Source: Gemmatimonadaceae bacterium
GTDB lineage: Bacteria > Gemmatimonadota > Gemmatimonadetes > Gemmatimonadales > Gemmatimonadaceae
DNA length: 57,333 nt
Assembly (NCBI GenBank): GCA_025362035.1
Contig: JANYIN010000125.1
Coordinates: 1 to 57,333 of the forward strand
Direction of reading: 5' to 3'
A program made the position numbers and the translations under genes. The notes below the pieces were generated by a model. That model searched no databases and was not told the origin of the DNA. It saw only the letters and a program-made list of their open reading frames with translations. Below, piece after piece: positions 1 through 8,472 of the stretch (position 1 is the first letter of the stretch; every line of letters starts with the position of its first letter).

Positions 1-39
1 CGTCACGTCCGTCCTATCCCCGCTCCGGATTCCGCCGTC

Positions 40-2307
40 ATGCAGCCATCCTTTCGCGCCGTCGTTCTTCCCGCCGCGCTGCTCCTGGTCCTGCCCGCCG
101 CCGTGCCCGGCGACGATCCGCCGCTGCGTGGCTTCACCACGGCGGGCGCCAAGATCGAACGCGAGTGGGAAACGAAGTTCCGAGCCGTCCCCGAGCCGGC
201 CCGTATGCGCGAAGCCATGCGGCGCCTCTCACTGCGCCCTCATCATGTTGGCTCGCCGTACGACAAGGACAACGCGGAGTGGCTGCGCGCGCAGTATGCG
301 TCGTACGGCTTCGACGCCACCATCGAGCGATACGACGTGCTCTTCCCGACGCCAATCACGAGAGTGCTCGAGCTGGTGTCCCCCACACGATTCACCGCGA
401 AGCTCGAAGAGCCCGCGCTGAAGGAAGATCCTACCAGCGACCAGAAGAACGAGCAGCTCCCGACCTACAACGCCTATTCGGCCGACGGCGACGTGACGGC
501 CCCCCTGGTATACGTGAACTACGGGATCCCCGCCGACTACGAGACCCTCGAGCGAAACGGTATTTCCGTGAAGGGCGCGATCGTGATTGCGCGCTACGGT
601 GGCTCGTGGCGCGGCATCAAGCCGAAGGTGGCGTACGAGCACGGGGCGGTCGGCGCGTTGATCTATTCGGACCCGAGGGATGACGGCTTCGGCGCCGGTG
701 AGACGTATCCCGCGGGGCCGTTCCGCCCGAAAGATGGCGTACAGCGTGGCAGCGTCCTGGACATGCCGACATATCCCGGCGATCCGCTCACGCCGGACAT
801 CGGCGCCGTGCCAGGCGCCAAGCGTCTGGATCGCAAGGACGCCATCACGATCATGAAGCTCCCGGTGATGCCCATCTCGTATGCCGACGCCCAGCCACTC
901 CTGGCCGCGCTTACCGGGCCGCTGGCACCGTCATCGTGGCGGGGCGGACTGCCCATCACCTACCGCCTCGGACCTGGCGCTGCCCGCGTCCATCTGAAGC
1001 TGGCGTTCGACTGGAGCCTCAAGCCCCTGTACGACGTCATCGCGAAGCTTCCTGGCTCTACGTTTCCGAACGAATGGGTGATCCGCGGCAACCACCACGA
1101 CGGTTGGGTGAATGGCGCCGAAGATCCCATTTCAGGTCAGGTGGCCGAGATGGAGGAAGCGCGCGCGCTGGGCGAGCTCGTGAAGCAGGGGTGGAAACCG
1201 AAGCGCACCATCATCTATGCCGCGTGGGATGGCGAAGAGCCGGCTCTGCTGGGCTCCACCGAATGGGTGGAGCAGCATCAAGAGGAACTGCGGCAGAAGG
1301 GCGTGTTCTATCTGAATACGGACAGCAACGGGCGCGGCATGTTCGGCGTCGAGGGCTCCCACTCACTCGAACGATTCGCCAACGAGGTCGCACGGGACAT
1401 CATCGATCCGGAAACGAATGCGTCGGTGGCGGCGCGCCAACGGGCATCGCGCGTGGTCGATGGAAACAAGGAAGCGCGCACGCGCTCCGACCTTCGCATC
1501 GGCGCGCTCGGCTCGGGCTCCGACTTCACGCCGTTCCTGCAGCACGCGGGCGTGCCGACGCTGAACGTCGGCTTTGGCGGCGAGGACGATGGAGGCATCT
1601 ACCACTCCATCTACGACAGTTTCTATTGGTACACCCATTTCAGCGACACGTCCTTCGTCTATGGTCGGGCGCTCGCGCAGGCGGCCGGCACGATGATGAT
1701 GCGGGTGGCCGACGCCGACGTGTTACCCGAGGAATTCGGCAACCTGTCCGAGACGGCTCGAGGCTACATCGGCGAGCTTAAGGTGCTGCGCGACAGCACG
1801 GCACGGGCCATCGAAGAGCTCAATCGAGAGCTGTCCGAGGGTGCGTTCGCGCTCGTGAACGATCCCCGGCGGCCCACCATGGCGCCGAAGGGAAGCGCCC
1901 CCGCGCCCGTGCTCAACTTTGCGCCACTCGACAACGCGTCCATTGCGTTGGACACGGCGGCGGCGCGCTTTGAGAAGGCCTACGGCTCACTCCCGGCGGG
2001 CGCCCCGTCGGCCGCATCGCTGGCGCAGGTGAACACACTCATTCGGCAGAGCGATCAGGTGTTGCTGCTGCCGGATGGATTGCCGAGGCGTCCGTGGTAC
2101 CGGCATTCACTCTATGCCCCCGGCTACTACACCGGCTACGGCGTGAAGACGATGCCGGGCGTACGAGAGGCCATCGAACAGAAAGACTGGAAGCTGGCCG
2201 AAGCCGAAATCGGTCGCATCGCCGCAGCGTTGTTGCGCGAGAGCGATCTCGTCACGCGCGCCGCGGCGTTACTCGAACAGGCGACGAGCGCGAAGCCGAT
2301 TCCCTAG
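40..2307 (+). CDS. Exported M28 zinc peptidase, glutamate carboxypeptidase II-like
   Basis: A 755-aa protein with an N-terminal signal peptide (hydrophobic residues about 7-24), so probably periplasmic or secreted. It resembles the PSMA/NAALADase/transferrin-receptor branch of M28: a PA domain in the first third, the zinc peptidase domain in the middle and a TfR-like dimerisation domain at the C-terminus. Visible co-catalytic zinc residues by alignment to human GCPII are H352 and D362 (GNHHDGW...DPISG), catalytic E399 and ligand E400 (WDGEEPALLGSTEW), D428 (YLNTDS) and H522 (YHSIYD). All core residues are present, so it should be an active carboxy- or aminopeptidase; the substrate cannot be told. 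It is at the window edge and separated from the next gene by a repeat element. Confidence 0.93.
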   Translation: MQPSFRAVVLPAALLLVLPAAVPGDDPPLRGFTTAGAKIEREWETKFRAVPEPARMREAMRRLSLRPHHVGSPYDKDNAEWLRAQYASYGFDATIERYDVLFPTPITRVLELVSPTRFTAKLEEPALKEDPTSDQKNEQLPTYNAYSADGDVTAPLVYVNYGIPADYETLERNGISVKGAIVIARYGGSWRGIKPKVAYEHGAVGALIYSDPRDDGFGAGETYPAGPFRPKDGVQRGSVLDMPTYPGDPLTPDIGAVPGAKRLDRKDAITIMKLPVMPISYADAQPLLAALTGPLAPSSWRGGLPITYRLGPGAARVHLKLAFDWSLKPLYDVIAKLPGSTFPNEWVIRGNHHDGWVNGAEDPISGQVAEMEEARALGELVKQGWKPKRTIIYAAWDGEEPALLGSTEWVEQHQEELRQKGVFYLNTDSNGRGMFGVEGSHSLERFANEVARDIIDPETNASVAARQRASRVVDGNKEARTRSDLRIGALGSGSDFTPFLQHAGVPTLNVGFGGEDDGGIYHSIYDSFYWYTHFSDTSFVYGRALAQAAGTMMMRVADADVLPEEFGNLSETARGYIGELKVLRDSTARAIEELNRELSEGAFALVNDPRRPTMAPKGSAPAPVLNFAPLDNASIALDTAAARFEKAYGSLPAGAPSAASLAQVNTLIRQSDQVLLLPDGLPRRPWYRHSLYAPGYYTGYGVKTMPGVREAIEQKDWKLAEAEIGRIAAALLRESDLVTRAAALLEQATSAKPIP

Positions 2308-2608
2308 ACGGCTACCAACTGACTACCGCGGATCAACAGACTCCGCCACCAACTGAATACCGCGGATCCTGCGGATCAACGGCTCGAATTGACGCCGATA
2401 CTGCGCCAGTGATGATCCTCGCAGCCAACCCGGGACTCTCGCTCCGCATCCTTCTGACATTTCGAGGAGGAACCTGCTCGAGGGGGGTTGAGTGGGTCAC
2501 CCCAGCTTGCGCGCGCGATGGAGCAATCCGCGCGAATCCGCGGGCGATCCGCGCGATCCGCGGTAGTCAGTTCCGGTAAGAAAGATCGTGATCACCGCAT
2601 CTTCGATC
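2308..2608. repeat. Intergenic inverted-repeat element built on CCGCGGATC motifs
   Basis: No gene is supported here. An 18-bp sequence AACTGACTACCGCGGATC at 2317-2334 occurs as an exact reverse complement at 2555-2572, giving a 256-bp element with perfect inverted ends. A near copy (AACTGAATACCGCGGATC) lies in direct orientation at 2351-2368, 34 bp after the first. The right end (2524-2566) is a run of ATCCGCG units. It lies between convergent genes. This resembles the dispersed short GCGGAT-type intergenic repeats seen in many environmental bacteria; transposability is not shown. Confidence 0.75.
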
Positions 2609-3883
2609 TCACCGCAGCGCCAATGCCACCGCGCCGAAGAAATCGTCATTGCTCACCGCTTCGCCGCCGGTCGGTCTCGTCTGCGCACTCCACTGCACGA
2701 TGACCACCTGCTCTCGCGGGTTGATGTAGATCGCCTGACCGAAGATGCCCTCGGCGCTGAAGGCACCGCTGTTCACGGTGCCCGGCGCGGCATCGGACGG
2801 CCACCACATGTACCCGTAGTTCACTCGACTGCCGCCCGTCAGAGTCTTGGGGGACGACGCGTCTGCCGTCCAGCCTGCGGGCAGAATGCTCACCCCGTTG
2901 ACGTGACCCCCGCCAAGGAAGAACAGCCCGAAGCGGCCGTAGTCGCGGAGCGTCGCACTCAGTCCGCTGCCTCCGATTTCGTGTCCGTCTGGCGAATCGA
3001 GCCACCAGCTCGCGTTCGTTTCCATTCCGAACGGGCGCCAGATCTTTTCGCTGAGGTAGTCCGACAGCGAGGTGCCCACCGCCCCGCGCACTACTTCGCC
3101 GGCGATCTGCGTTTCGCCCGTGCTGTAGTTGTTCACCGATCCGGGCGGTGCGGCGCGCGACAGCGAGCGCATCAACTCCACCGCGCCGCCTGGCCGTTGC
3201 GCGATCTGGACCTCCAGGAGCTTCCGCCGGTCGGACGCGGGGTCGGTGTACGTCTCGTTCCACCGAACGCCCGAAGCCATCATCAGAAGATGACGCACCG
3301 TGACGCCGTCGTACGCGCTGCCTGCAAGGCGAGGCACGTACCTCGTCACCGGATCATCGAGGCTCCTGATGGCGCCGTCCTTGATCGCGGCGCCGATGAG
3401 CGTGGATGTGATGGATTTCGCCATCGACATCGACATCCACCGGGTGGTCGGACCGTTTCCGTACGCGTAGCGCTCGAGCGCAACGCGCCCGTTTTTCAGT
3501 ACGAGCAGCCCGCTCACGCGATTCAGCCGGAGGTAGTCGTCCAGCGTCCAGGCCTTCCCCTTCGACGTGAAGGAGACGGCGGTGAGCGGAGTCGCCGCGG
3601 TTGGCAGCGGATGCGGCGAGCGACCCGCAGCGATAGTGCGGGTGGGAAAGAGCCGGCCGATGTTGCGAAAGGTGTTGACCGCGAGCTCGGGGCTGAGTGC
3701 GCCGTCGTACATCTGGCGCACGGTGCCGATCGGCTCGTGCGCGTGGGGATCGATGTACGGCGCGACGGTGTCCGCACTGCTGGCCCGCTGAGTCATCGCC
3801 ATGGCCCTGAATCTCGGCGTCGTTGCCGCGACGGCCATCGGGATGCAGAGGGCAGCCACGCGCGCGCAGAAGCGGCGGTTCAT
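2609..3883 (-). CDS. Exported serine hydrolase, class C beta-lactamase-like fold
   Basis: A 424-aa protein of the COG1680 beta-lactamase-like group, with an N-terminal hydrophobic export segment. The catalytic SxxK tetrad is S153-M-A-K156 in WMSMSMAKSITS; the second motif is Y253-S-T in place of the usual YxN. These proteins are esterases, D-aminopeptidases or penicillin-binding-like hydrolases rather than resistance enzymes, and the substrate cannot be predicted. It converges with the M28 peptidase and is followed upstream by a small plug-like secreted protein in the same orientation. A second member of the family sits at 14472-15584. Confidence 0.9.
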   Translation of the reverse strand: MNRRFCARVAALCIPMAVAATTPRFRAMAMTQRASSADTVAPYIDPHAHEPIGTVRQMYDGALSPELAVNTFRNIGRLFPTRTIAAGRSPHPLPTAATPLTAVSFTSKGKAWTLDDYLRLNRVSGLLVLKNGRVALERYAYGNGPTTRWMSMSMAKSITSTLIGAAIKDGAIRSLDDPVTRYVPRLAGSAYDGVTVRHLLMMASGVRWNETYTDPASDRRKLLEVQIAQRPGGAVELMRSLSRAAPPGSVNNYSTGETQIAGEVVRGAVGTSLSDYLSEKIWRPFGMETNASWWLDSPDGHEIGGSGLSATLRDYGRFGLFFLGGGHVNGVSILPAGWTADASSPKTLTGGSRVNYGYMWWPSDAAPGTVNSGAFSAEGIFGQAIYINPREQVVIVQWSAQTRPTGGEAVSNDDFFGAVALALR

Positions 3884-3916
3884 GTCGAGCGTGCGTGACT
3901 ACGTCCAGCCAGCGCT

Positions 3917-4339
3917 CTATTTCCGCTTGTCGGTCGTCGTGATCTCGATCACCCCGGCTTCATGCCCCGGCCCCCGCAGCATGACGGCGCGGTTCTGATC
4001 GAGGTATCGCATTTCGAAGATCTTTGAACCTGGCACGAGCGCCAACGATTCGAGATCGGGCTGCCGAATGTCGTCGATGTACAAAATGACCGTCTGGCCT
4101 CCACCGCCAGAACCGACCATGTCGGACGACGCAATGCGGCCGCGCGGAGGCGTGAGCCATTGCGGCCGCAACAGCCGCACGGCCTCTCGGGCAGTCACGA
4201 TGGTGGATCCGCCTTCGTCCAACTCGACACGCGTGAGCTTGTTGCGGTCGCCGTGTGACGACTGTTGACCGTGGGCGGAAACACCGAATGGAGCGAGCAT
4301 CACCGCGAGCGCGAAGCAGCGAAGAATCGACTGGCGCAT
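3917..4339 (-). CDS. Small secreted TonB-plug-like protein
   Basis: A 140-aa protein with a clear signal peptide (residues about 1-25, cleavage near SAHGQ). The mature part looks like an isolated TonB-receptor plug fold: an alpha segment with LLRPQWLTPPRG, a central TVILYIDDIRQPDLESL strand-turn and a C-terminal MLRGPGHEAGVIEITT strand, the pattern used by plug domains (YVDG...GVI.I.T). There is no beta-barrel. The stop is 34 bp from the start of the serine hydrolase, so the two may be co-transcribed. Function is unknown; the plug assignment rests on pattern recognition. Confidence 0.75.
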   Translation of the reverse strand: MRQSILRCFALAVMLAPFGVSAHGQQSSHGDRNKLTRVELDEGGSTIVTAREAVRLLRPQWLTPPRGRIASSDMVGSGGGGQTVILYIDDIRQPDLESLALVPGSKIFEMRYLDQNRAVMLRGPGHEAGVIEITTTDKRK

Positions 4340-4626
4340 GGGGAGGGCCTGTTGCGGTGGAAGAGAGGGATTGTACTCGACTTACGGAGTATGCGCGCCG
4401 GGCGCGGCGGCGGCAACGCGCGTTGGGGCGCGCCTCTCTGGGAGCCTACCCCGCGGCCCCGCCAGTGGTCCCTTTGCGGCGGCCGTGCGGTCCGCCGAGA
4501 CCGCCGCGAAATGGCGCGTTCGCCGCATTGGTGTAACTTCTGTCGGGTCACCTCCTCTGGGGTTCTCAGCATGGACTTGGAGATCGCTCGGCGGTTTGGT
4601 TCGCGGCCCAAACCCCGTATCGACGC
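4340..4626. other. Divergent intergenic region, no gene seen
   Basis: This 287-bp region separates the plug-like protein (minus) from the DUF1592 operon (plus) and must hold both promoters. It is GC-rich, with runs such as GCGCGGCGGCGGC, and I could not place a convincing -35/-10 pair on either strand. Reading frames present here lack protein-like character. Confidence 0.4.
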
Positions 4627-7053
4627 ATGATGGAGCGAGCGGTGGCTGCCCTGGCTTCCCTTGCCCTCGTGGTGGCCGCGTTCAAGACGGGTTACGGCGC
4701 GGCCGGCCCGCCCAGGCATGCATCCGGTGCGCACGGCGTGTCCTCCGCCGCGCTCAACACGGTCGTGCAGCGGTACTGCACCAACTGTCACAACCCCGTG
4801 GACCACGAAGGCAACATGTCACTCGTGGGCTTTGACGTGGATTCGGCGCCGTTCAATCTCGCGCGCTCCGAAAAGATGATTCGCAAGCTGCGCGCGCAGA
4901 TCATGCCGCCGCCCAGATCCCGGCGTCCCGTCGGCGATACGCTCATGCTGTTGGCCGAATCGATGGAAAACGTCATCGACAGATCGACGCGTCCGAATCC
5001 GGGCGTCCGCACGTTCCCGCGTCTCAACCGCCCGGAGTACGAACGCGCGGTGCGCGACCTGGTGGGTGTGGAGGTCAACGCCGCCGACTACCTGCCGCTC
5101 GACACCAAGAGCGCCAACTTCGACAACATCGCCGACGCGCAATCCTTGTCACCGGTACTGCTGGAGTCGTATCTGAACGCGGCGGCCGCGGTCAGCCGCA
5201 TGGCGCTTGGCGATCGCAGCGCAGAGAACCTCGTCACCACGTACGCGGCCTCCCCCCTGTCCTCACAGCACGAGTGGGATCATGTGGAAGGCGCGCCGTA
5301 CGGAACACGCGGCGGCATCGTTGCCGAGCACGCGTTTCCGGCTGACGGGATGTACACGCTGCGCATGAACGTGGAAGGCGGCGTCGGCACGAAGCTCGAG
5401 GACATCGATGTATCGGTCGACGGCGTGCGCGTCGCGCTGTTGCACTATGAAAAGGCGGTGGAGCGCTCGAGCGCGAGTGCCGACAACATTCTCGGCACGG
5501 ACTACATCCGCACCGAACCGATACACATCACGGCGGGCCAGAAGCGGGTGTCGGCGGCCTTTGTTCGCCGACTGGAGGGACCGTACGAGGACCTGATCAA
5601 GCCACACCTCTGGTCGCAGGCCGGTCATGGCAGCGCCAGCTTTGGCACCACCACGCCGCCGCACGTCTTCGAGCTGAGCGTCATCGGCCCCGGAAAGGCA
5701 GGAGGAGCCTCCGACACGCCGAGCCGGTCGAAGATCTTCGTGTGCCAGCCGCAGACGAAGCTACAGGAGGCACCCTGTGCCGACCGGATCATCACCCGCT
5801 TCGCGACGCGCGCGTACCGCCGTCCTATCACTGCGCACGACCGCGACGGGCTGATGGGCTTTTATCGCCGCACCGCGGCGACCGCCGGATTCGACGAAGG
5901 CATTCGCATGGCGCTGCAGGCCATCCTCGCGAGTCCGCACTTCGTGTTCCGCTTCGAAGCCACGCCGCCCGGCATCGCGCCTGGAACGACATACGCCATC
6001 AGCGACATCGACCTCGCGTCGCGTCTCTCCTTCTTCCTGTGGGGCAGCATTCCCGACGACGAACTGCTGACGCTCGCGATGCAGCGGAAGCTGTCCAATC
6101 CCGCGACGCTCGAACGTCAGGTGCGTCGGATGATGAGTGATCCGCGCGCCGACGCGTTGTCCACGCGGTTTGCCGCGCAGTGGCTGCGGCTGCAGGACGT
6201 CGAGAAGGTTCGACCGGACGTCTTCTGGTTCCCCGACTACGATCAGCAGCTCGCGGACGCGATGAAGCGCGAAACGGAGTTGCTGTTCGCCGACGTCGTG
6301 ACGAACGATCGCAGCATCTTCGACCTGTTCACCGCGGACTATACCTTCGTGAACGAACGTCTCGCACGGCACTACGGCATTCCGAACGTGTCCGGCGCGA
6401 ACTTCCGCCGCGTCGCGTATCCGGACTCCACCCGCCGCGGACTGCTGGGCCACGGGAGCGTCCTCGTGCAGACGTCGCTCGCGAATCGCACGTCGCCGGT
6501 GTTGCGCGGCAAGTGGGTCATGCAGGTCCTCATCGGCATGCCGCCACCACCCCCGCCGCCCGACGTTCCGGCCCTGGACGAAACCGCCGACGCGCGAGAT
6601 GGCAAGCCACTCACCACGCGACAGCGCATGGAGATTCATCGCCGCAATCCTACGTGTAATGCCTGCCATCAATACATGGATCCCATCGGACTCGCACTCG
6701 ACAACTTCGATGTCACGGGTCGCTGGCGCTATCGCGAGAACGGCTCCGACCTGGATACGCACGGCAAGATGTACGACGGCACGATGATCGCGACGCCTGG
6801 AGATCTGAACAAGGCGCTCCTGTCACGACCCATTCCGCTCGCTCGGTCGTTTACTGAGAACCTGCTGGCGTACGCACTCGGCCGCCGAGTCGAGGACTTC
6901 GACCAGCCCACCGTCCGCGCCATCGCGCGGCGGGCCGAGACGAAAGGCTATCGTTTCTCGTCGTTCGTCTCGGGCGTCATCAACAGCTCCGCGTTCCGCA
7001 ACAAGAGATCGGACGACGTCGCCGCCGACATGGCGGAACAACACCAGCGCTGA
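4627..7053 (+). CDS. DUF1592-family protein with N-terminal cytochrome-c-like haem motif
   Basis: An 808-aa exported protein with a hydrophobic N-terminus. In order it shows a CxxCH motif (C51, C54, H55) of a planctomycete-type cytochrome domain, DUF1587 (NRPEYERAVRDLVG), DUF1595 (ATRAYRRPIT), DUF1592 (LASRLSFFLWGSIPDDELL), DUF1588 (RRGLLGHGS, LANRTSPVLRGKW, PPPPPPDVP) containing a second CxxCH (C677, C680, H681), and DUF1585 at the end (FTENLLAYALGRRVEDFD). The family was first seen in Planctomycetes and has no settled biochemical role. Two haem motifs suggest a periplasmic redox protein. It starts a three-gene operon; the next gene begins 7 bp after the stop. Confidence 0.92.
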   Translation: MMERAVAALASLALVVAAFKTGYGAAGPPRHASGAHGVSSAALNTVVQRYCTNCHNPVDHEGNMSLVGFDVDSAPFNLARSEKMIRKLRAQIMPPPRSRRPVGDTLMLLAESMENVIDRSTRPNPGVRTFPRLNRPEYERAVRDLVGVEVNAADYLPLDTKSANFDNIADAQSLSPVLLESYLNAAAAVSRMALGDRSAENLVTTYAASPLSSQHEWDHVEGAPYGTRGGIVAEHAFPADGMYTLRMNVEGGVGTKLEDIDVSVDGVRVALLHYEKAVERSSASADNILGTDYIRTEPIHITAGQKRVSAAFVRRLEGPYEDLIKPHLWSQAGHGSASFGTTTPPHVFELSVIGPGKAGGASDTPSRSKIFVCQPQTKLQEAPCADRIITRFATRAYRRPITAHDRDGLMGFYRRTAATAGFDEGIRMALQAILASPHFVFRFEATPPGIAPGTTYAISDIDLASRLSFFLWGSIPDDELLTLAMQRKLSNPATLERQVRRMMSDPRADALSTRFAAQWLRLQDVEKVRPDVFWFPDYDQQLADAMKRETELLFADVVTNDRSIFDLFTADYTFVNERLARHYGIPNVSGANFRRVAYPDSTRRGLLGHGSVLVQTSLANRTSPVLRGKWVMQVLIGMPPPPPPPDVPALDETADARDGKPLTTRQRMEIHRRNPTCNACHQYMDPIGLALDNFDVTGRWRYRENGSDLDTHGKMYDGTMIATPGDLNKALLSRPIPLARSFTENLLAYALGRRVEDFDQPTVRAIARRAETKGYRFSSFVSGVINSSAFRNKRSDDVAADMAEQHQR

Positions 7054-7060
7054 CCAGATC

Positions 7061-8461
7061 ATGCCCTTCCTGACACGCGATGCCATGCCACGCCGCACGT
7101 TCCTCCGCGGGCTGGGCGCAACGATCGCCCTCCCCTATCTCGACGCGATGATGCCCGCGCTCGGGCGGTTCGGCATGGTCGGCGCCTCGGCCGCCGCCGC
7201 CGCGGACAAGACCCGTCTCGTCTGCATCGAATCCGTGCATGGTGCCGCCGGTTGCAACACGTGGGGCGCGACGAAGAATCTCTGGGCGCCCGCCGCGGTC
7301 GGCCGCGACTTCGAGCTGAACCCCGTGGGGGCGCTGCAATCGCTGGACCCGTGGCGGAAATACCTCACGATCGTGAGCAATACCGACGTGAAGATGGCCG
7401 AACCGTTCGCGGCGCCGGAGATCGGCGGCGACCATTTCCGGTCGAGCGCGGTGTTTCTCACACAATCGCATCCGAAGCAAACGCAGGGTTCCGATCTGTA
7501 CGTCGGTACATCGCTTGACCAACTGGTGGCGCGACGCATCGGTGGTGACACGGCGATTCCGTCCATGCAGCTGTGCATAGAGAACCTGGATCAGGCTGGT
7601 GGCTGCGACTACAACTACGCGTGCGCCTACACCGATACGATCAGCTGGGCGAGCCCCACCGAACCGTTGCCGATGATTCGCAATCCGCGCGTCGCCTTCG
7701 ACATCCTGTTCGGCGCCGGCAACACCAACGCCGACCGCGCGGCGCGCCGGAAGACGAACCAGAGCATCCTCGACTGGATCGTCGGCGAAGTCGCCTCCGT
7801 GAAGAAGGACCTCGGTCCCCAGGATCGCCATCGGCTGGACAAATACCTGCAGGACATCCGCGAGCTGGAGCAGCGCATCCAGGCGGTGGAGACCCGCAAT
7901 CGGAGCGCGCAGGCCCGCGAACTGCCGGAGGCACCCAGCGGCGTGCCGGATTCGTTCGCCGAACACATGAAGTTGATGTTCGACTTTCAGGTGCTGGCGT
8001 TCCAATCGGACATGACGCGCGTGTTCTCGTTCAAGACCGGCCGCGATGCATCCAGTCGCGCCTACCCTGAAAGCGGTACGGACAAGGGATTTCATCCCGC
8101 CTCGCATCACGGCGGACGCGAGCAGAATATCCTCGACTTCAATCTGATCAACAAGTATCACGTGAGCATGCTGCCGTATTTCCTCGATCGCCTCAAGAAC
8201 TCCACGGAAGGCGACTCGGATCTCCTCGAAAAGACGGTCATCATCTATGGGTCGCCAATGGCTGACGGCAACGTGCACAATCATCGCCGTTGCCCGCTGC
8301 TGGTGCTTGGCCACGGCAACGGGAAAATCGCGGGCAACCTGCATGTCAAGGCGCCTGATGGAACGCCCATGGCCAACGCGATGCTCGCGGTGATGCACAC
8401 CATCGGCATGGACAACATGAACGGCTTTGGCGACAGCACCGGTGCGTTGACCCTCAGTTGA
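7061..8461 (+). CDS. DUF1552 protein, Tat-type leader
   Basis: A 466-aa protein of the DUF1552 family. The N-terminus carries a twin-arginine leader (PRRTFLRGLGATIALPYL); the methionine at 7085, directly before the twin arginines, is an alternative start. The body has the family pattern of a sulfatase/phosphoesterase-like fold, with the C-terminal segment VIIYGSPMADGNVHNHRRCP typical of DUF1552. DUF1552 and DUF1592 genes are neighbours in many genomes, so the products probably act together in the periplasm. Tat export suggests folding with a cofactor in the cytoplasm. The enzymatic role is unknown. Confidence 0.92.
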   Translation: MPFLTRDAMPRRTFLRGLGATIALPYLDAMMPALGRFGMVGASAAAAADKTRLVCIESVHGAAGCNTWGATKNLWAPAAVGRDFELNPVGALQSLDPWRKYLTIVSNTDVKMAEPFAAPEIGGDHFRSSAVFLTQSHPKQTQGSDLYVGTSLDQLVARRIGGDTAIPSMQLCIENLDQAGGCDYNYACAYTDTISWASPTEPLPMIRNPRVAFDILFGAGNTNADRAARRKTNQSILDWIVGEVASVKKDLGPQDRHRLDKYLQDIRELEQRIQAVETRNRSAQARELPEAPSGVPDSFAEHMKLMFDFQVLAFQSDMTRVFSFKTGRDASSRAYPESGTDKGFHPASHHGGREQNILDFNLINKYHVSMLPYFLDRLKNSTEGDSDLLEKTVIIYGSPMADGNVHNHRRCPLLVLGHGNGKIAGNLHVKAPDGTPMANAMLAVMHTIGMDNMNGFGDSTGALTLS

Positions 8462-8472
8462 CGGAGAAGGCT

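Noticed and set aside
2588..3898. A 436-aa plus-strand reading frame
   Set aside because: It is antisense to the serine hydrolase with its intact SxxK motif.
4340..4626. A promoter with TTGTAC and TATGCG
   Set aside because: Spacing between the boxes is only 13 bases, too short for a sigma-70 promoter.
6980..8398. A 472-aa minus-strand reading frame
   Set aside because: It is antisense to the DUF1552 gene and is His/Arg-rich, the usual shadow of GC-rich coding DNA.
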